From: Antedon mediterranea
Taxonomy: Eukaryota; Echinodermata; Crinoidea; Comatulida; Antedonidae
Reading direction: 5' to 3'
DNA: 64,000 nucleotides
NCBI RefSeq assembly: GCF_964355755.1
Contig: NC_092672.1
Location: 35,026,501 to 35,090,500, forward strand
Shown here: one piece after another, positions 46,746 to 60,900 of the stretch
How the letters are laid out: each line of letters opens with the position of its first letter
Numbering within the stretch: position 1 is the first letter of the stretch
Notes under the pieces: model-generated
The model's input: the letters and a program-made list of their open reading frames with translations, nothing else
Databases searched by the model: none
Told to the model about the DNA's origin: nothing
Program-made: the position numbers and the translations under genes

Positions 46746-47211
46746 CTGTAAAACCTCGAAAAGAAGCCCATGGGCTTCTTCTTTTTTTAGTGCTCTTGGA
46801 TGGGCTTCTTTTCGAGATGGGCTTCTTTTCGAGAGTACTTTTGCAAACTGTAGAGGGGGGCTTCTTTTCGAAATGAATGCTGTAAATTTTGTCAATTTCT
46901 ACTACAATAATGTTACTTTTGAGACATTTTTTCAACCATGAAATTATGTTTAATATACCAATTAAAAAACAATATAAAAAGCAAAAAAAACAGTCCTATG
47001 ATTCACCATCAAATACAATAATTTCGTCATCATCTCTCAATACAGTATGAGTAGTCTGTCTCGAAATGAAGCCCATACTATCCGATATATATAATATTTC
47101 AAGATGGGATTCTTTTCGAGAGTACTTTTGCAAACTGTAGAGGGGGCTTCTTTTCGAGATGGGCTTCTTTTCGAGTATTAAGCCCATGGGCTTCTTTTCG
47201 AGGTTTTACGG
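46746..47211. mobile_element. 466-bp element with CTCGAAAAGAAGCCC ends
   Basis: Ends ctgtaaaacctcgaaaagaa and ttcttttcgaggttttacgg, flanked by TA (46744-46745, 47212-47213). Inside, gggcttcttttcgag recurs at least five times near both ends. No transposase frame; likely Tc1/mariner-like by target site. Confidence 0.8.
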
Positions 47212-47439
47212 TACGCATTCAACCGTTTGATTTATATAGCGCCATTCCAACAGTCATTGCTCATGGCGCTGCCAAAAATATCAGAAAATGTGTGCATTTA
47301 CAGAAAGGATATAAGCTTACGTTGACCAATAGGAAGACATGGATCTTTAAAACTGTCGCTTATGATTGGTCAAAACGCTTACGTTGTGTCGTTGTGAAGA
47401 CCCGTCTGTTATAACGGTAAGTGGAAAAACCACAAGATT

Positions 47440-47560
47440 CAAGATTCAAGAAATTTTATTTGTCCATAAAAATGGAAATTCACTTTGCTTGGTAGATTAA
47501 AACAACAATAAAAAACAAACATAAAAAATGTTGCAACAATTTAAAACGTGCAGTATATAA
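47440..47560 (-). repeat. LINE-tail-like fragment
   Basis: Reads cacaagattcaagattcaag and aattttatttgtccataaaa, similar to reverse-complemented CR1/L2 tails seen in other animals. Confidence 0.4.
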
Positions 47561-48446
47561 AAGATAAAATACAAGATAAAAAGTAGTATCAATGAAATTG
47601 ATATCAAACTCTGACATTTATATATCATAATACATCGACATAATTGAGGCACAAGACTTTATGAATCATTATCTCGATCTTTATTTAATTTAAGAGTTTT
47701 TGATATGCATATCTGATTTATATCGAACTTATTAGTGAGCCCTCTAGTTTACAGTTTCAAACGAATGATACACTACACAACAATTAAAATGTGCAGCACA
47801 CTACTTTTGATATTCATACACATTGAGACTGTGCCTCTGATATAAAACAGATATAATATAATAATATATTTGAAACATGCCAGAAACAACTGTCCCCTAC
47901 TTTCAATGCTATTCTGAATTTTGAGACTACATAATGGTGCAAAAACTAATATTAATTTAAAACAATAAAAATAGAAACATATATATACATATATCTAATT
48001 AGCATCATCATTTTTTATTTCAAAGACTATACCCAATATTCTTAAACCAAACTTTAGTAGTAGTTTGAGCTAAAATTTGTAATTGGTCTTATTGTACACA
48101 ATGAACAAAAATGCTGAGCTTTACTGAAAATGTGAAAAAAAAATGTCCTGCCACGATAATGCACTGTTGTTAAAAACCAAAATGGCTTTCAAGCCACAAT
48201 GAATATTAATGATCTAAGTGAAACAGTACTGTCTGATGATTGAATAAATATAAATATATATTTGTTTAATTCCTGAAGTACATGTTGGGAAGGAGTTTTT
48301 TTTAAATTAAAAAGTATGATTTATAGTATCATAATGACACACTCGGAATTTAGAGGCCACCCAACATATTGTTGGGTTTAATTTATATACACATACAGAT
48401 CTACACATCTTTATCTCTTAATTAAATCTACCTTTTGATCCTGTTA

Positions 48447-48800
48447 AACCATTGATTGGTTCGAAAACATTGATTAGTTCAAAACTATTGATTGGTTTGA
48501 AACCACTGACTGGTTCGAAACCACTGACTGGTTCGAAACCATTGATTAGTTCGAAACCATTGATTGGTCTGAAACCATTAATTAGTTTGAAACCATTGAT
48601 TGGTCTGAAACCATTGATTAGTTCGAAACCATTGATTGGTCTGAAACCATTGATTAGTCAAAAACCATTGATTGGTCTGAAACCATTGATTAGTCAAAAA
48701 CCATTGATTGGTCTGAAACCATTGATTAGTCAAAAACCATTGATTGGTTTGAAACCATTGATATAGTTTGAAAACTGGTGATTAGTTCGAAACCATTGAT
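48447..48800. repeat. 18-bp degenerate tandem array
   Basis: About eighteen units of aaaccattgattggtctg and variants (tagttcg, tagtcaa) occur just downstream of the SLC6 stop codon on the other strand. The open frame of alternating PLIG/PLIS is a by-product of the 18-bp period. Confidence 0.85.
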
Positions 48801-48907
48801 TTAGTCTATAATAGACAATTTGTTAAGATAAAAACATAAAAAGAAAAAAAAATCTTTTTTTTTCATCAATATTAAACACTTGATCTATATACAAAAATAA
48901 TAACAGT

Positions 48908-51900
48908 CTATATTTCATGTTTTTTGTAGTGCTCCATGAAAATATCTTCCCGGCTTCCTCTGTCAAAATATGCGCGGCGGTACGTTGACGAATCATCCTG
49001 GAATTGATATCCGTAAGTCGCCTCAGAGATCGGCGATTTGCAGATGAGAAATAAACGCTACAACAAGTAAAATATTATTAGTTATAATTAAACAGGTTAT
49101 AATGTAGATTTTGGAAGTTAGACGTTACTGTTACATTATTCATTATACAAAATTAAAAATGTACCTGCTAGTTCATAATTTAGAATTTGTTAATGTTAAC
49201 TACTAACAAAATTAAAATCAACGTTTGAAATATTCCAAGTAAAGCATAAATATAAATTAAGCTTAATAGTTCTAAGACAGTATTTGAAATTCGGCTAGAA
49301 GAAAAATAATTGAAAAATTCGAAAAAAAAAAATCCACAAATGTAATTCTTACTTCCATAAATGAACCCTCTGCAGTTGCAAACGCATAGACAATACCAAT
49401 TGGTATCCAAATCATTGAAAGTAAAGCTATAAACCAGCCTAGGAACTCGGCCCAGTCAGGATAGATATAGTCATCGTAGGTCACTACTTCATACTGTATA
49501 AAGCTGAACACAAAGATAGCCTAGAGAGCCAGAAAATAACAATAAGATTATCAGTCAATTCAATTTAAACTTTTTAAGGTTTATAAACCAAACTCATATA
49601 GCATTTAATATACAGTAGAATATACATATATATATTTAAACTGATGAAGGGCTAGTGCACTGATGAAGGGCTAGTGCACTGATGAAGGGCTAGTGCACTG
49701 ATGAAGAGCTAGTGTTGCCCGAAAGCTCTGCTAACTTTTCTGGCTGTTTACTTTATCGTTTTGATTTAGCTTTTCACTTTTTATTTTTGTATCTCCATTG
49801 AGATCCAGCCACTGATACCCACAACATTGTCATTTTTTCAGTGCTTATTTTATTTTGTATCACTATTGAGATCCAGCCACTGATACCCACAGCATTGTCA
49901 TTTTTTCAGTGCTTATTTTTTTTTGTATGTCCATTGAGATCCAGCCACTGATACCCACAACATTGTCATTTTGTATCTCCATTGAGATCCAGCCACTGAT
50001 ACCCACAACATTGTCATTTTGTATCTCCATTGAGATCCAGCCACTGATACCCACAACATTGTCATTTTGTATCTCCATTGAGATCCAGCCACTGATACCC
50101 ACAACATTGTCATTTTGTATCTCCATTGAGATCCAGCCACTGATACCCACAACATTGTCATTTTGTATCTCCATTGAGATCCAGCCACTGATACCCACAG
50201 CATTGTCATTTTGTATCTCCATTAAGATCCAGCCACTGATACCCACAGCATTGTCATTTTGTATCTCCATTGAGATCCAGCCACTGATACCCACAACATT
50301 GTCATTTTGTATCTCCATTGAGATCCAGCCACTGATACCCACAGCATTGTCATTTTGTATCACCATTGAGATCCAGCCACTGATACCCACAGCATTGTCA
50401 TTTTGTATCACCATTGAGATCCAGCCACTGATACCCACAGCATTGTCATTTTGTATCTCCATTGAGATCCAGCCACTGATACCCACAGCATTGTCATTTT
50501 GTATCACCATTGAGATCCAGCCACTGATACCCACAGCATTGTCATTTTGTATCACCATTGAGATCCAGCCACTGATACCCACAGCATTGTCATTTTGTAT
50601 CACCATTGAGATCCAGCCACTGATACCCACAGCATTGTCATTTTGTATCTCCATTGAGATCCAGCCACTGATACCCACAGCATTGTCATTTTGTATCTCC
50701 ATTGAGATCCAGCCACTGATACCCACAGCATTGTCATTTTGTATCACCATTGAGATCCAGCCACTGATACCCACAGCATTGTCATTTTGTATCACCATTG
50801 AGATCCAGCCACTGATACCCACAGCATTGTCATTTTGTATCACCATTGAGATCCAGCCACTGATACCCACAGCATTGTCATTTTGTATCTCCATTGAGAT
50901 CCAGCCACTGATACCCACAGCATTGTCATTTTGTATCTCCATTGAGATCCAGCCACTGATACCCATAGCATTGTCATTTTGTATCTCCATTGAGATCCAG
51001 CCTCTGATACCCACAACATTGTCATTTTGTATCTCCATTGAGATCCAGCCACTGATACCCACAGCATTGTCATTTTGTATCTCCATTGAGATCCAGCCAC
51101 TGATACCCACAGCATTGTCATTTTGTATCTCCATTGAGATCCAGCCACTGATACCCACAGCATTGTCATTTTTTTCAGTAATTTGCCTTTGGATTTATAT
51201 ATATTTAAACTTATATTTGTTTCATGTGAAAGTGTTCCTTTAATAAGGGGTGTCAAAAAGGATCCCAAAACCAAAACATGACAAATTCAAAGAGATTATC
51301 TCAATTTAGGCAAGCCACTCCCCCAAGGCCTCTTTGTTAGACTTCCAAGTAGAGTATTAAAGAGGATAACCACCAAGTACATACGGTCAACATGCTTTTT
51401 CCTTTCAAATCCCTCTTATTTGGAAGTTGTTACTATTTCTGTTCGCAATTAACCAAATCTACTTTCCTTTAAGTCGACTTAAAAACCTTTTTTCAGAATT
51501 TATATTGACCTTGCTCTATTCTCACACAGCACCTTTGATACATTTTTTAATTGATGCTATTTCTGTTTTTATTAATTTATTATTAAACAAATGTAAATAA
51601 TAAAATAAACTCCTGTCTACATTATCAAACTTTAAGTGACAAAAAAATGTTGATGTCATATCACTGCCATATTTGGCCATATCACTACCATATTTGTGCA
51701 CATCACACTTTTTTTGTCAAACTACTTTGATAGTGTAGACAGAGCTTAACACTTACAAATATGAGAATAGGAGAAATGACAAGCCAGCAGGATACAAAGT
51801 AGATGTTTGGAGTAGAAGTGGTCATTTCCTCAACATTCCTTCTTAGTCTTGTAGCACCTACAAAAGAAAGAGAAACTGAAATGCTAACTCTAGGGACTTT

Positions 51901-54900
51901 TAACCAGTCCAATTGGCCAATCCAATTGACCAGTCCTATTGGCCAATCCAATTGAGTCATCTCTACATACAGTATAAAACTTTGTCTACCCTATCAAACT
52001 TTATGTGACAAAATATGATGTGCCCAAATATGGACATGTTGATGTCATATCACTACTATATTTAATCATGCCACTACCATATATGGGCACATCACACTAT
52101 TTTTTGTCAAACTAGTTTGATAGTGTAGACAGAGCTTAACACAAAAACTGGTAGAGAAGAAGTCGATCTTATAAAAATCAATAAAATATTACACTGAAAT
52201 AAAATATTTACCATAGAGCCAGCAGACAGCAATGACTTCAGCTATAGCAATGAAGAAGATAGAAACAACAGCTACATACCAGTCAATGATTTGAAAGTAG
52301 TACATGCCACCCTGAAATAATTAACATTTACAGTATAGTGAATTAACATTGCAATTGTAGCTTGGTGGTCAACATATTTTCTTAAGATTGGTTCACAGTA
52401 GGAAGTAAGCACAATGCAAGCGAGTTTGCCATTAACAAGCCTACAGTTCAGATAATCCATTGCTTGTGATTCGTTTGCGTTGTGTTTGCGTTGCGTCCTA
52501 GTGGGAACCACGTTTTACAACCCTTATTAAGTGGTATTGGAATGTTCTGTTTTTAGTATAAAGATTTCAATTCAATTTAGATTCAATGCCCATATGATGA
52601 AACTTGATAAAACTTTATGTGACAACAAAATGTGATGTGCCCATATATGGACATAATGATATCACTACCATATTTGGGCATATCACTACCGTATTTGGGT
52701 ACATCACACTCTATTTGTCAAACTAGTTTGATAGTGTAGACAGAGTGTGGGTTCTCTGTATGAGCATAATATGTAGGAAGTAAGCAACATACCATGTTGA
52801 CTGTTTATATGGCGTATATAAGACCTATTTTAGAATATGCTGCCCCTGTTTGGCATGGCGCTATCACTAAGGACATGTCCAAGTCTATTGAAAAGGTACA
52901 AAAGAGAGCATTGCGTATCATGCTAGGTAACAACTATTTGTGCTATGATCATGCATTGTCTGTTACTGGTTTACCGACTCTTGTAGAGAGAAGAAACAAA
53001 CTTGTGTTGTCTTTCGGGGAAGGCTTACTTCCCCCTCTTCATAAGCCAGCTCGGTCTCTCAGAGTCAACCGCTTTCTAGAAGTACCTCATTGTAAAACCA
53101 GCAGACTTAGGTCGTCTCCAGTTCCCACCATGGTGGATATAATTAATAGGCACCACTAGCTCTTTTTTAGATATGTAATAAGTGAAGGTTTTAAGGTTTT
53201 TTATTCATGTATGTTTTTAATTGTATGGTACGATATCTAATTTTATTAAGATGTTTCTATTTTTATAGCAATTTTAACTAATTTTTAGTCATTTGTAATA
53301 CATTTCATTTCAGTCCTTGACTGTCGTTTTGTAATATATTTTTATATACCGAATAAATAAATAAATAAAAAAATGTACAAACAACACCAGAGTGAAATTA
53401 TTGGCCAGTACACAATTGTGTGTTATTGAATATGAAAGAGTCTACAAACCTGAAAAGTGCATGGAATACCACAGGCAAAGGTGAACAGACAAATGTACAA
53501 GACGAGGACCTCCTTACGGTTAAAATACAAAGGTTTCAGTTTGGGAAACCCGTCCATAAGAGTTGTTATGACAACTTCAACCATTGCAAACTAGAAAAGA
53601 AAGTTGAAATACAATATAATAACCTCTCCTTTTGGCCACACCCACTAATGGGAGACATTCCTACTGGAAAAACTATGACAAGAATCTGTATACAATATGA
53701 ATTCTAATCACTTTTTTGCTGTGGTTGATTTACCCTTTGTTTTTGTATGACTATTTCATGTTTAAATGTTTTTTTGTATAAATTGTATTTACTTAATGTA
53801 TTGATTTTCTATGTTAATGTTTTGGTGTTTTTGTGTAGTTTTTATACAGTTTTTATGTAAATGCAATACTTTCACCTTCTGCTGCTTTTTGTATCTATAT
53901 GTTTTTTTAAACCGAAAAAAAAAAATAAATATAGGTTTCTTAAAAAGTAGTTTCACATACAGTACATACAAAAAATGGTAATTATTACCTGGCTGTCAAT
54001 GCCTAAACAGATAAGCATTATGAAGAACAAGACGGACCATAACTGAGGCACAGGCATGGCAGAAAATGCTGCTGGATACACAGCAAACACAAGTCCTGGG
54101 CCTAGACGAAATATAAACAAAAGGAAACCATTTATTTATATTTTGAACACCTTATAAGGTCAATTTTGTAAATATGTATCACATTTTTTGTATAATCTTT
54201 ATGATAAGCATTTTTGGCTTTGTGAAGATTTCATCAGTCAGGAAACTCAGGAATGCAAACTTATTCCCATGATAAGATTTAGGTACAACCCAACAGGTAT
54301 ACAGGTATATATAATAATAATCCAAAATATGTGTGTCAATAGGGTCTGTATGGTACTTTTATTTAATTCATTTCATTTATTTTTCATAATATACAAAGTA
54401 AAACAAGATCAAAACTTTAAGATTAAAATGAAATAGTATAACTTGGAAGAATGTCTTTTTAGGACAAAATGTCACTTTAAAGGTCACCAGTGAAACAAAC
54501 AAAAGGCATTTGAATGGCTTTTAATAACAAATAAAAAGTACTTACCACTTGCAACAACGTTATCAACATCCTCGTTTTGGATAAACGCTAGATGACCTAT
54601 CACCGAGAAGATTGCGCATGAGGCAAAGAGACTTGTAAAAGCATTGATGCCCGATATCAGCATTGTATCTCTGTAAAAACAAACACAATTAATCATTACT
54701 ACGAAACATTTGTATGAACCATGGTGGACTTAGTTCAAACAAAAAATGACAAACTAAGCTTTTCAATATAGCTAATGGTTTACTGGGAAATAATGAGATA
54801 AAGCTATGGTTATGAACAAGAAACAAGATAAAAAATAAATTTCAGTTAAAATCAAAAGAAAATTGTTTAAAAAAAAAATGAACATAAAACAAAAAAAGAA

Positions 54901-57900
54901 GGGTGTAATTAGTTCTTGTTAAAGTTTAAACAAAAATTATTTGGTTACTCCTTGTTTATGTAAATTAAGTTATTTTACAGTTTTTAGAGCAAATTATTGA
55001 AGTAATATACTCTATTGTTTACAAACGCATTTGAAATGATAGCCTGGGGAAAAAGGTTGAAACATATGGTAACTCAAATTATAGAAACTAAGATTGTACT
55101 GGGTGTGGTCTAATAGAGTTTCTGCTCTCAACTAGCCATCCATTCATAGCACAACTTATAAAGAAAGTCAACCTCATGGCTGTAGAATGGAAGACTATAC
55201 CGACTTTGCCTTTATTGATAAAAAGCTTTGAGTGATAGTGTTACATTAAAAACCATTGCCATACTAGTATTTATGATTTTTTGTGTGGGTGTGGTTTTTG
55301 TTACAATGAAACACGTAGTTTTCTTTCAGTATATTCTTCTTTGGGACACCCCTATATAAGAGGACACATTCCCACAAAACAAACAAAAGGCAATATATAC
55401 TTGTTAGTAGCCAACCCTTAAAGTAAAACTGTTATTAAATGGATAAAAAGTGCCTTATTCTACTGTAAAATACCTTAATATTGATTTTCTATTTAATATG
55501 CATGATTATAAGCCAGAATACTGTATGGAAAAAAAAAAGGAACGCGTGTTCAAGAACGCACATTTGTTCCCAAAGTATAATTTTGCTTTTGAAATCATTC
55601 ATTTGAAAAAAAAAATGTAATGAAGCGGATTTAGACGGAATAATAATTTTGCTTTGAAATCATTCATTTGAAAAATTGGAGCAGATTTAGGTGGAATAGC
55701 CTCTTAAAACAAGCAGTAAGAAATTATGTTATTGTTGAATTTGACATGCATGATAAACTTTATTCTTTTTTTTCCCTCAAGCATGCAAACCAAGCATCAG
55801 TTGAATATGAATATTTAGTTAAAAACACATTTTCTGGATTAATATCTCTCACAGACAATATTTTATATATTTATAAATATTTTAATCAGTTGTTACTCTC
55901 TAATAACAATTATCTACAGTACTACTTTATCAAACTTTATGTGACTAAAATATGTGATGTCCCCATATATGGACATGATGATGTCATACCTCTACTATAT
56001 TTGGGTATATCACTACCATATTTGTTTGTCAAACTGGTTTGATAGTGTAGACAGAGCTTTACTCACTATCCTTTTCAAATGCGGAACACTAATGGACATG
56101 ATGATGTCATACCACTACTATATTTGGGTATATCACTACCATATTTAGGTATATCACTACCATATTTGGGTACATCACTACCATATTTGTTTGTCAAACT
56201 GGTTTGATAGTGTATCTTTTTCAAAATGTAGCACAACATACAAGATGCTATACTCTATATAGGATTTGAACAAGATCCTGGTAGCCGAGCATTACAAGAC
56301 CATGGCTTTTCATAATAGAAAATGAATGATTTTATACAACATCTGCATTTTAAAGATTAAATTCATTCATAAACACTTGGGACATTCCTATTCATAGCAC
56401 ACCCCTATTAACGAGAAACTTCACCATAAATAAAACAGGGGAAATATACGTTTTAACACTAAAGCCAACCCTATATATATTCAGTGGGAATCAATATTAG
56501 TGGATACTTTCCTGTTTAAAACAAACAAAGGAAATATGCTGTAACAAGACAAACCCATATTTAGCGGACTCTCCTTATACAGATACGTTTAATTTCCATT
56601 TATATTTGACAATAAATGTATCTGTATAAAGAGGACAGTTTTGTTGGGTCCCAAAGGTTCCCCCCAAATAGGGGCTCTATTGTAGTGTATATTGTGGTAT
56701 GAAAGACTAATTATATAACATTCAACCCATGCTAATATAATTGGAAACATTTAAAAAATGTTTTTTTCATGCAGAATATAAAAAAGATATTTGGGTTCAT
56801 AGAAAAATTATATCATGCATCATTGTAATATGGTAAATATATGATAGCATAACATTAGGAAAATGACATAAATGAATTTGTCTTTAACTTTAACAGCAGT
56901 ACCAATAAAGGATGAGATATACATGACAAGACAGGCAGGTCTAAAGGATAACGATTACGACAAATAGATAAATATGCATTTTTCATACATAAAACAAAAG
57001 AAATATAAACATTTTCAACCTAGAACTATAGGATAACAATCTATGCTTTCTTTGATGAAAATGATATTTTCACACGTCCTATCAAATGACGTCATGATTA
57101 GTAGGAGCAATTAAATATAGTGCAATTTTATTGGTTTTATCAAAGACATCATTTGATTGGATTTTTAAAAATATTATTTTACCAAATATAGCATAAATGG
57201 TTATCCTATAGTTATAGAACGAAAACCTTTCCAATTTCGTTGCTTATCTATTTATCGTCGTTGTTATCGTCCTAGTGTAATTTGCCTTAACAAACTCCTT
57301 CCACTAGCGTATTGCTCTCAATAATTTTACATTTTTCTCATCAAACCTTGCCATCTTTAAGATCCAATATGAGATTTCTTCATTGAAATTATATCACATT
57401 CTAGATGCATGTTGTACTTTTGATTAAAGGTTTTCCAGCATTAATGAGATTGACATTATGTTTAAAAATTATTCTATTTGAACAAGATTGATGATGAACA
57501 GTATGATTTCAAAATTGTAAACATTTATTTCTGGCTGGCGTAGCCTCAACTGATTACAAGATAGCTTACAAGTAATAAAGATTTGCCTGTATGTTAATGA
57601 TAAGTATGACCCCGTGGTAAATGATACATGGTACAGGAATGTGAATGATATCGAAAATTGCGTCACAGGACTAGTCATCCAACGATCCAAAACATTATAA
57701 TTCCCTATAGTTCTTTCTGTCTGACGTTCACCAGATTGCATCGCCTGATTACATCGTTGAATTTGGTGTATAATAACGATTTTGTATTATAAGAATCCAA
57801 CATTGACATCTTTACCATTAAGTACATGCTTAGATACCTATTATTCGGTTAGTTTACACATTTTATAAATAAAAAAAAAACATGTTTTTAAGAACAAGGA

Positions 57901-60900
57901 AATTGCTAAACAACAGGATCAAAACAAAACATGTCTGTCAATCAACAGAGTAGAGATTATGACATACCTTGTCGTCTGGCAAGAAATTTGAAGGGTTGAA
58001 ATTTAATTATGGATTACACTGTAAAAAAACTATTACGTAGAAGCACAGTTTAGTTGAAAAAAATATTATTATAATGTAATTAAATAAAACAAAATAACAT
58101 GCATTAAACTAATTAATTATTTGTTCTTCTTTGAACCAAATTAAAATAAAAGATAATTATGCTGTGAATAATCACTTTCTTGGTAAAGAAGAATTTGTTG
58201 AAAACATGAAATGAAATTAAACATTTATTTTAATTACATTGTAATTGATCTTCTGCAAAAAAATTTATTAGATTGTGAAGAATGAATGAAACAACAACAA
58301 AAATATACTTATAATACATTTTTAAAAATCACATAAAAATAACACACATATTGATATATTTTTGGAAATATTTTCTCACAAAAATTGTGTAAATAAAAAA
58401 GAATCACCTGACAAGCGTGTTACTATGAAACTCATTGTAGCTAGAGAGGGCGATCATCGAGCCGAATGCGATACCAATTGAATTAAAGTTTTGAGCAGCA
58501 GCAGCTACCCAAACCTATATTTGGAAAAAAAAAATGTTACTGCATGCAAATTTATTTTGGGAATGGGCAAAGGTCATAATTGAGCATATTTTAACAAGGA
58601 AGCGGAAAAAAACATAATGCATTAACAAGAGGAAGTATTTAATCCTTAAAAAAAAAATTAAATCTAAAAATAAGTACTCGCAATTAATACTGTAATTGAT
58701 ACTGTATTACAAAAGTGGTACAATATACTAACCTCTGCCTCCATTAACAGATCCCAATCTGGCTGAATAAAAAATCTAAGTCCCTCTCCTGCGCCCTCTA
58801 GTGACGCGCCCACTCCTACGAGAATCGCTAAAACCATGTACGGGAATGTAGCAGTTACGTAAACAACCTAAAATATATACATAATAATAATAAACAATAA
58901 CATTAATAATAATAAACAATAACATTAATAATAATAATAAACAATAACATTAATAATAATAATAAACAATAACATTAATAATAATAATAAACAATAATAA
59001 TCACATCAACAACAACAATAATAATAACAATAACAATAATAATAATGTATATACACACTATCAAAAACAGACTAGTAATGTTTATTTTCTTTTTTTGTGT
59101 GTGTGTGGCCTTGTCCCACTTTTATTTGCATTGCCTATTTTACAATACATATTCATTCAGCCGCATTCAAATACTTCCTGGTGCTGGCAAGAAATCAAGG
59201 GTCAGTTTATTTTAAGCAAAAGTACCATATTGGTTATTCACAGCTATAGCCTATAGCTATAACTTATAGGCTACAGTATGACCTATAGCTATATAAAGTT
59301 ATAGCTATAGCCTATAGCTATAACTTATAGGCTACAGTATGACCTATAGCTATATAAAGTTATAGCTATAGCCTATAGCTATAACTTATAGGCTACAGTA
59401 TGACCTATAGCTATATAAAGTTATAGCTATAGCCTATAGCTATAACTTATAGGCTACAGTATGACCTATAGCTATATAAAGTTATAGCTATAGCCTATAG
59501 CTATAACTTATAGGCTACAGTATGACCTATAGCTATATAAAGTTATAGCTATAGCCTATAGCTATAACTTATAGGCTACAGTATGACCTATAGCTATATA
59601 AAGTTATAGCTATAGCCTATAGCTATAACAAAAAGCATTGAGGCAAAACTTTTAATATTCACAGTGTAATGCAATATAAAAAAAAAAATATGTTACTGTA
59701 ACATATATTTTGTTTAACTTGCAAATTAAAGACAAATTAAGATACACTACCAGACAATTTGACACTTATGAGAAATAACATAGTCATGTCAAACTGCTTA
59801 CACAGCACAAATTTATATTTTGACATTTAACATTTTGTGAATATATCAAGGATTTACTTTTACTTTGTAAATGTATTCAAAGGAAAACCATTTTACCTTG
59901 CCAGAAGACTTAACCCCTTTGTGTAAGCATAAATAAACCAAAATCCAAGCTAACACCAAGAAACCAAATATCTCCCACCGCATTTCTCCAAAATCATCAA
60001 TGCCACCTGTGATATTGAGCACTCGACGACTTGATAGAAAGAAAGGGAAAACATATAATGAGGGAGGATGCTTTTTTTTTTTTTTAAACCATATTTAATG
60101 GGGGTGATCCATCCAGCTATTGCTGATTATTAGGGACCCTCAGAGCCCTCAAACATATACACAAGATGCTCTACATAAACAAAGTCTTATTACAAGTCTT
60201 TGGGAGTGGAGTAATTTGGCCCTTAGAAAAAATCCTGACATGTGACGGGACTTGAACCCAGGACCCTTGGAGTGGTAGACAAGCATCATAACCACCAAGC
60301 CACAACTCCACTCCAAAATAGCCCCTGTATAAGGGGGATGCTTTATGTATTGCTTGATGCGTTTTTATTCTTTATTCTTTATATAATAATAGGTCCAGAT
60401 GATGACAAATTGAAGTTGAAAAGAATTCGATTAAAGCTATGTCTACACTATCAAACTAGTTTAACAAAAAAAATTTGATGTGCCCAAATATGGTAGTGAT
60501 AGGCCTAAATATGGTAGTGATATGACATTATCATGTCCATGTATCTTCTTCTTACTTGAATCTTCGGGCTCTTGATTAAGGCAAATGCCTTTTAAACGCC
60601 CTCCATTTCTTCTGTATTTATCTAGAATTGGTAGCAAAATTTATCTCCCATTGCTCTGTCTTTGTATGTATGTATGGACACATCGCATTTTTTTTTGTCA
60701 CATTAAGCTTGATAGTGTAGATAGAACTTTAGGATTAAACTGTAATGAATAGCACAACACACATCAGAAAGGTTAATTCATTTGATATGCTAACTGAAAG
60801 AAACCGAGAAAAACATTGCGCTGTTAATGTCCAGAACTTGTCCGACCTTCTTCAAAGTTAGCTGATTCAATTTCTCAGATAAGGATTATAAACCGTAGGT

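Larger units (their letters stand above)
45107..48907. other. Convergent intergenic region, HGH1 / SLC6 transporter
   Basis: No host gene was found in 3.8 kb. In order it holds a MITE (45179), a tRNA-derived SINE (45388), a MITE (46149), a LINE 3' fragment (46380), a CTCGAAAAGAAG-ended element (46746), a LINE-tail fragment (47440) and an 18-bp tandem array (48447). Confidence 0.55.

Noticed and set aside
48452-48766. 104-residue frame of KPLIGLKPLIS repeats
   Set aside because: Follows the 18-bp tandem period; no flanking exon structure.
49863-51243. Open frames of 431 and 444 residues on both strands
   Set aside because: They exist only because the 48-bp unit is a multiple of three and lacks stops; both strands and several frames are open, and the array lies in an SLC6 intron inside a mobile element.
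52794-53159. A host gene inside the SLC6 intron
   Set aside because: The sequence is a LINE polymerase C-terminus with a simple-repeat tail, truncated at its 5' end.
53420-53707. 95-residue plus-strand frame
   Set aside because: It is antisense to the SLC6 exon at 53450-53590, which joins its neighbours in phase and matches TM8-TM9 of the family.
55668-56042. 124-residue plus-strand frame
   Set aside because: It is AT-rich, runs into a MITE copy, and lacks homology and splice support.
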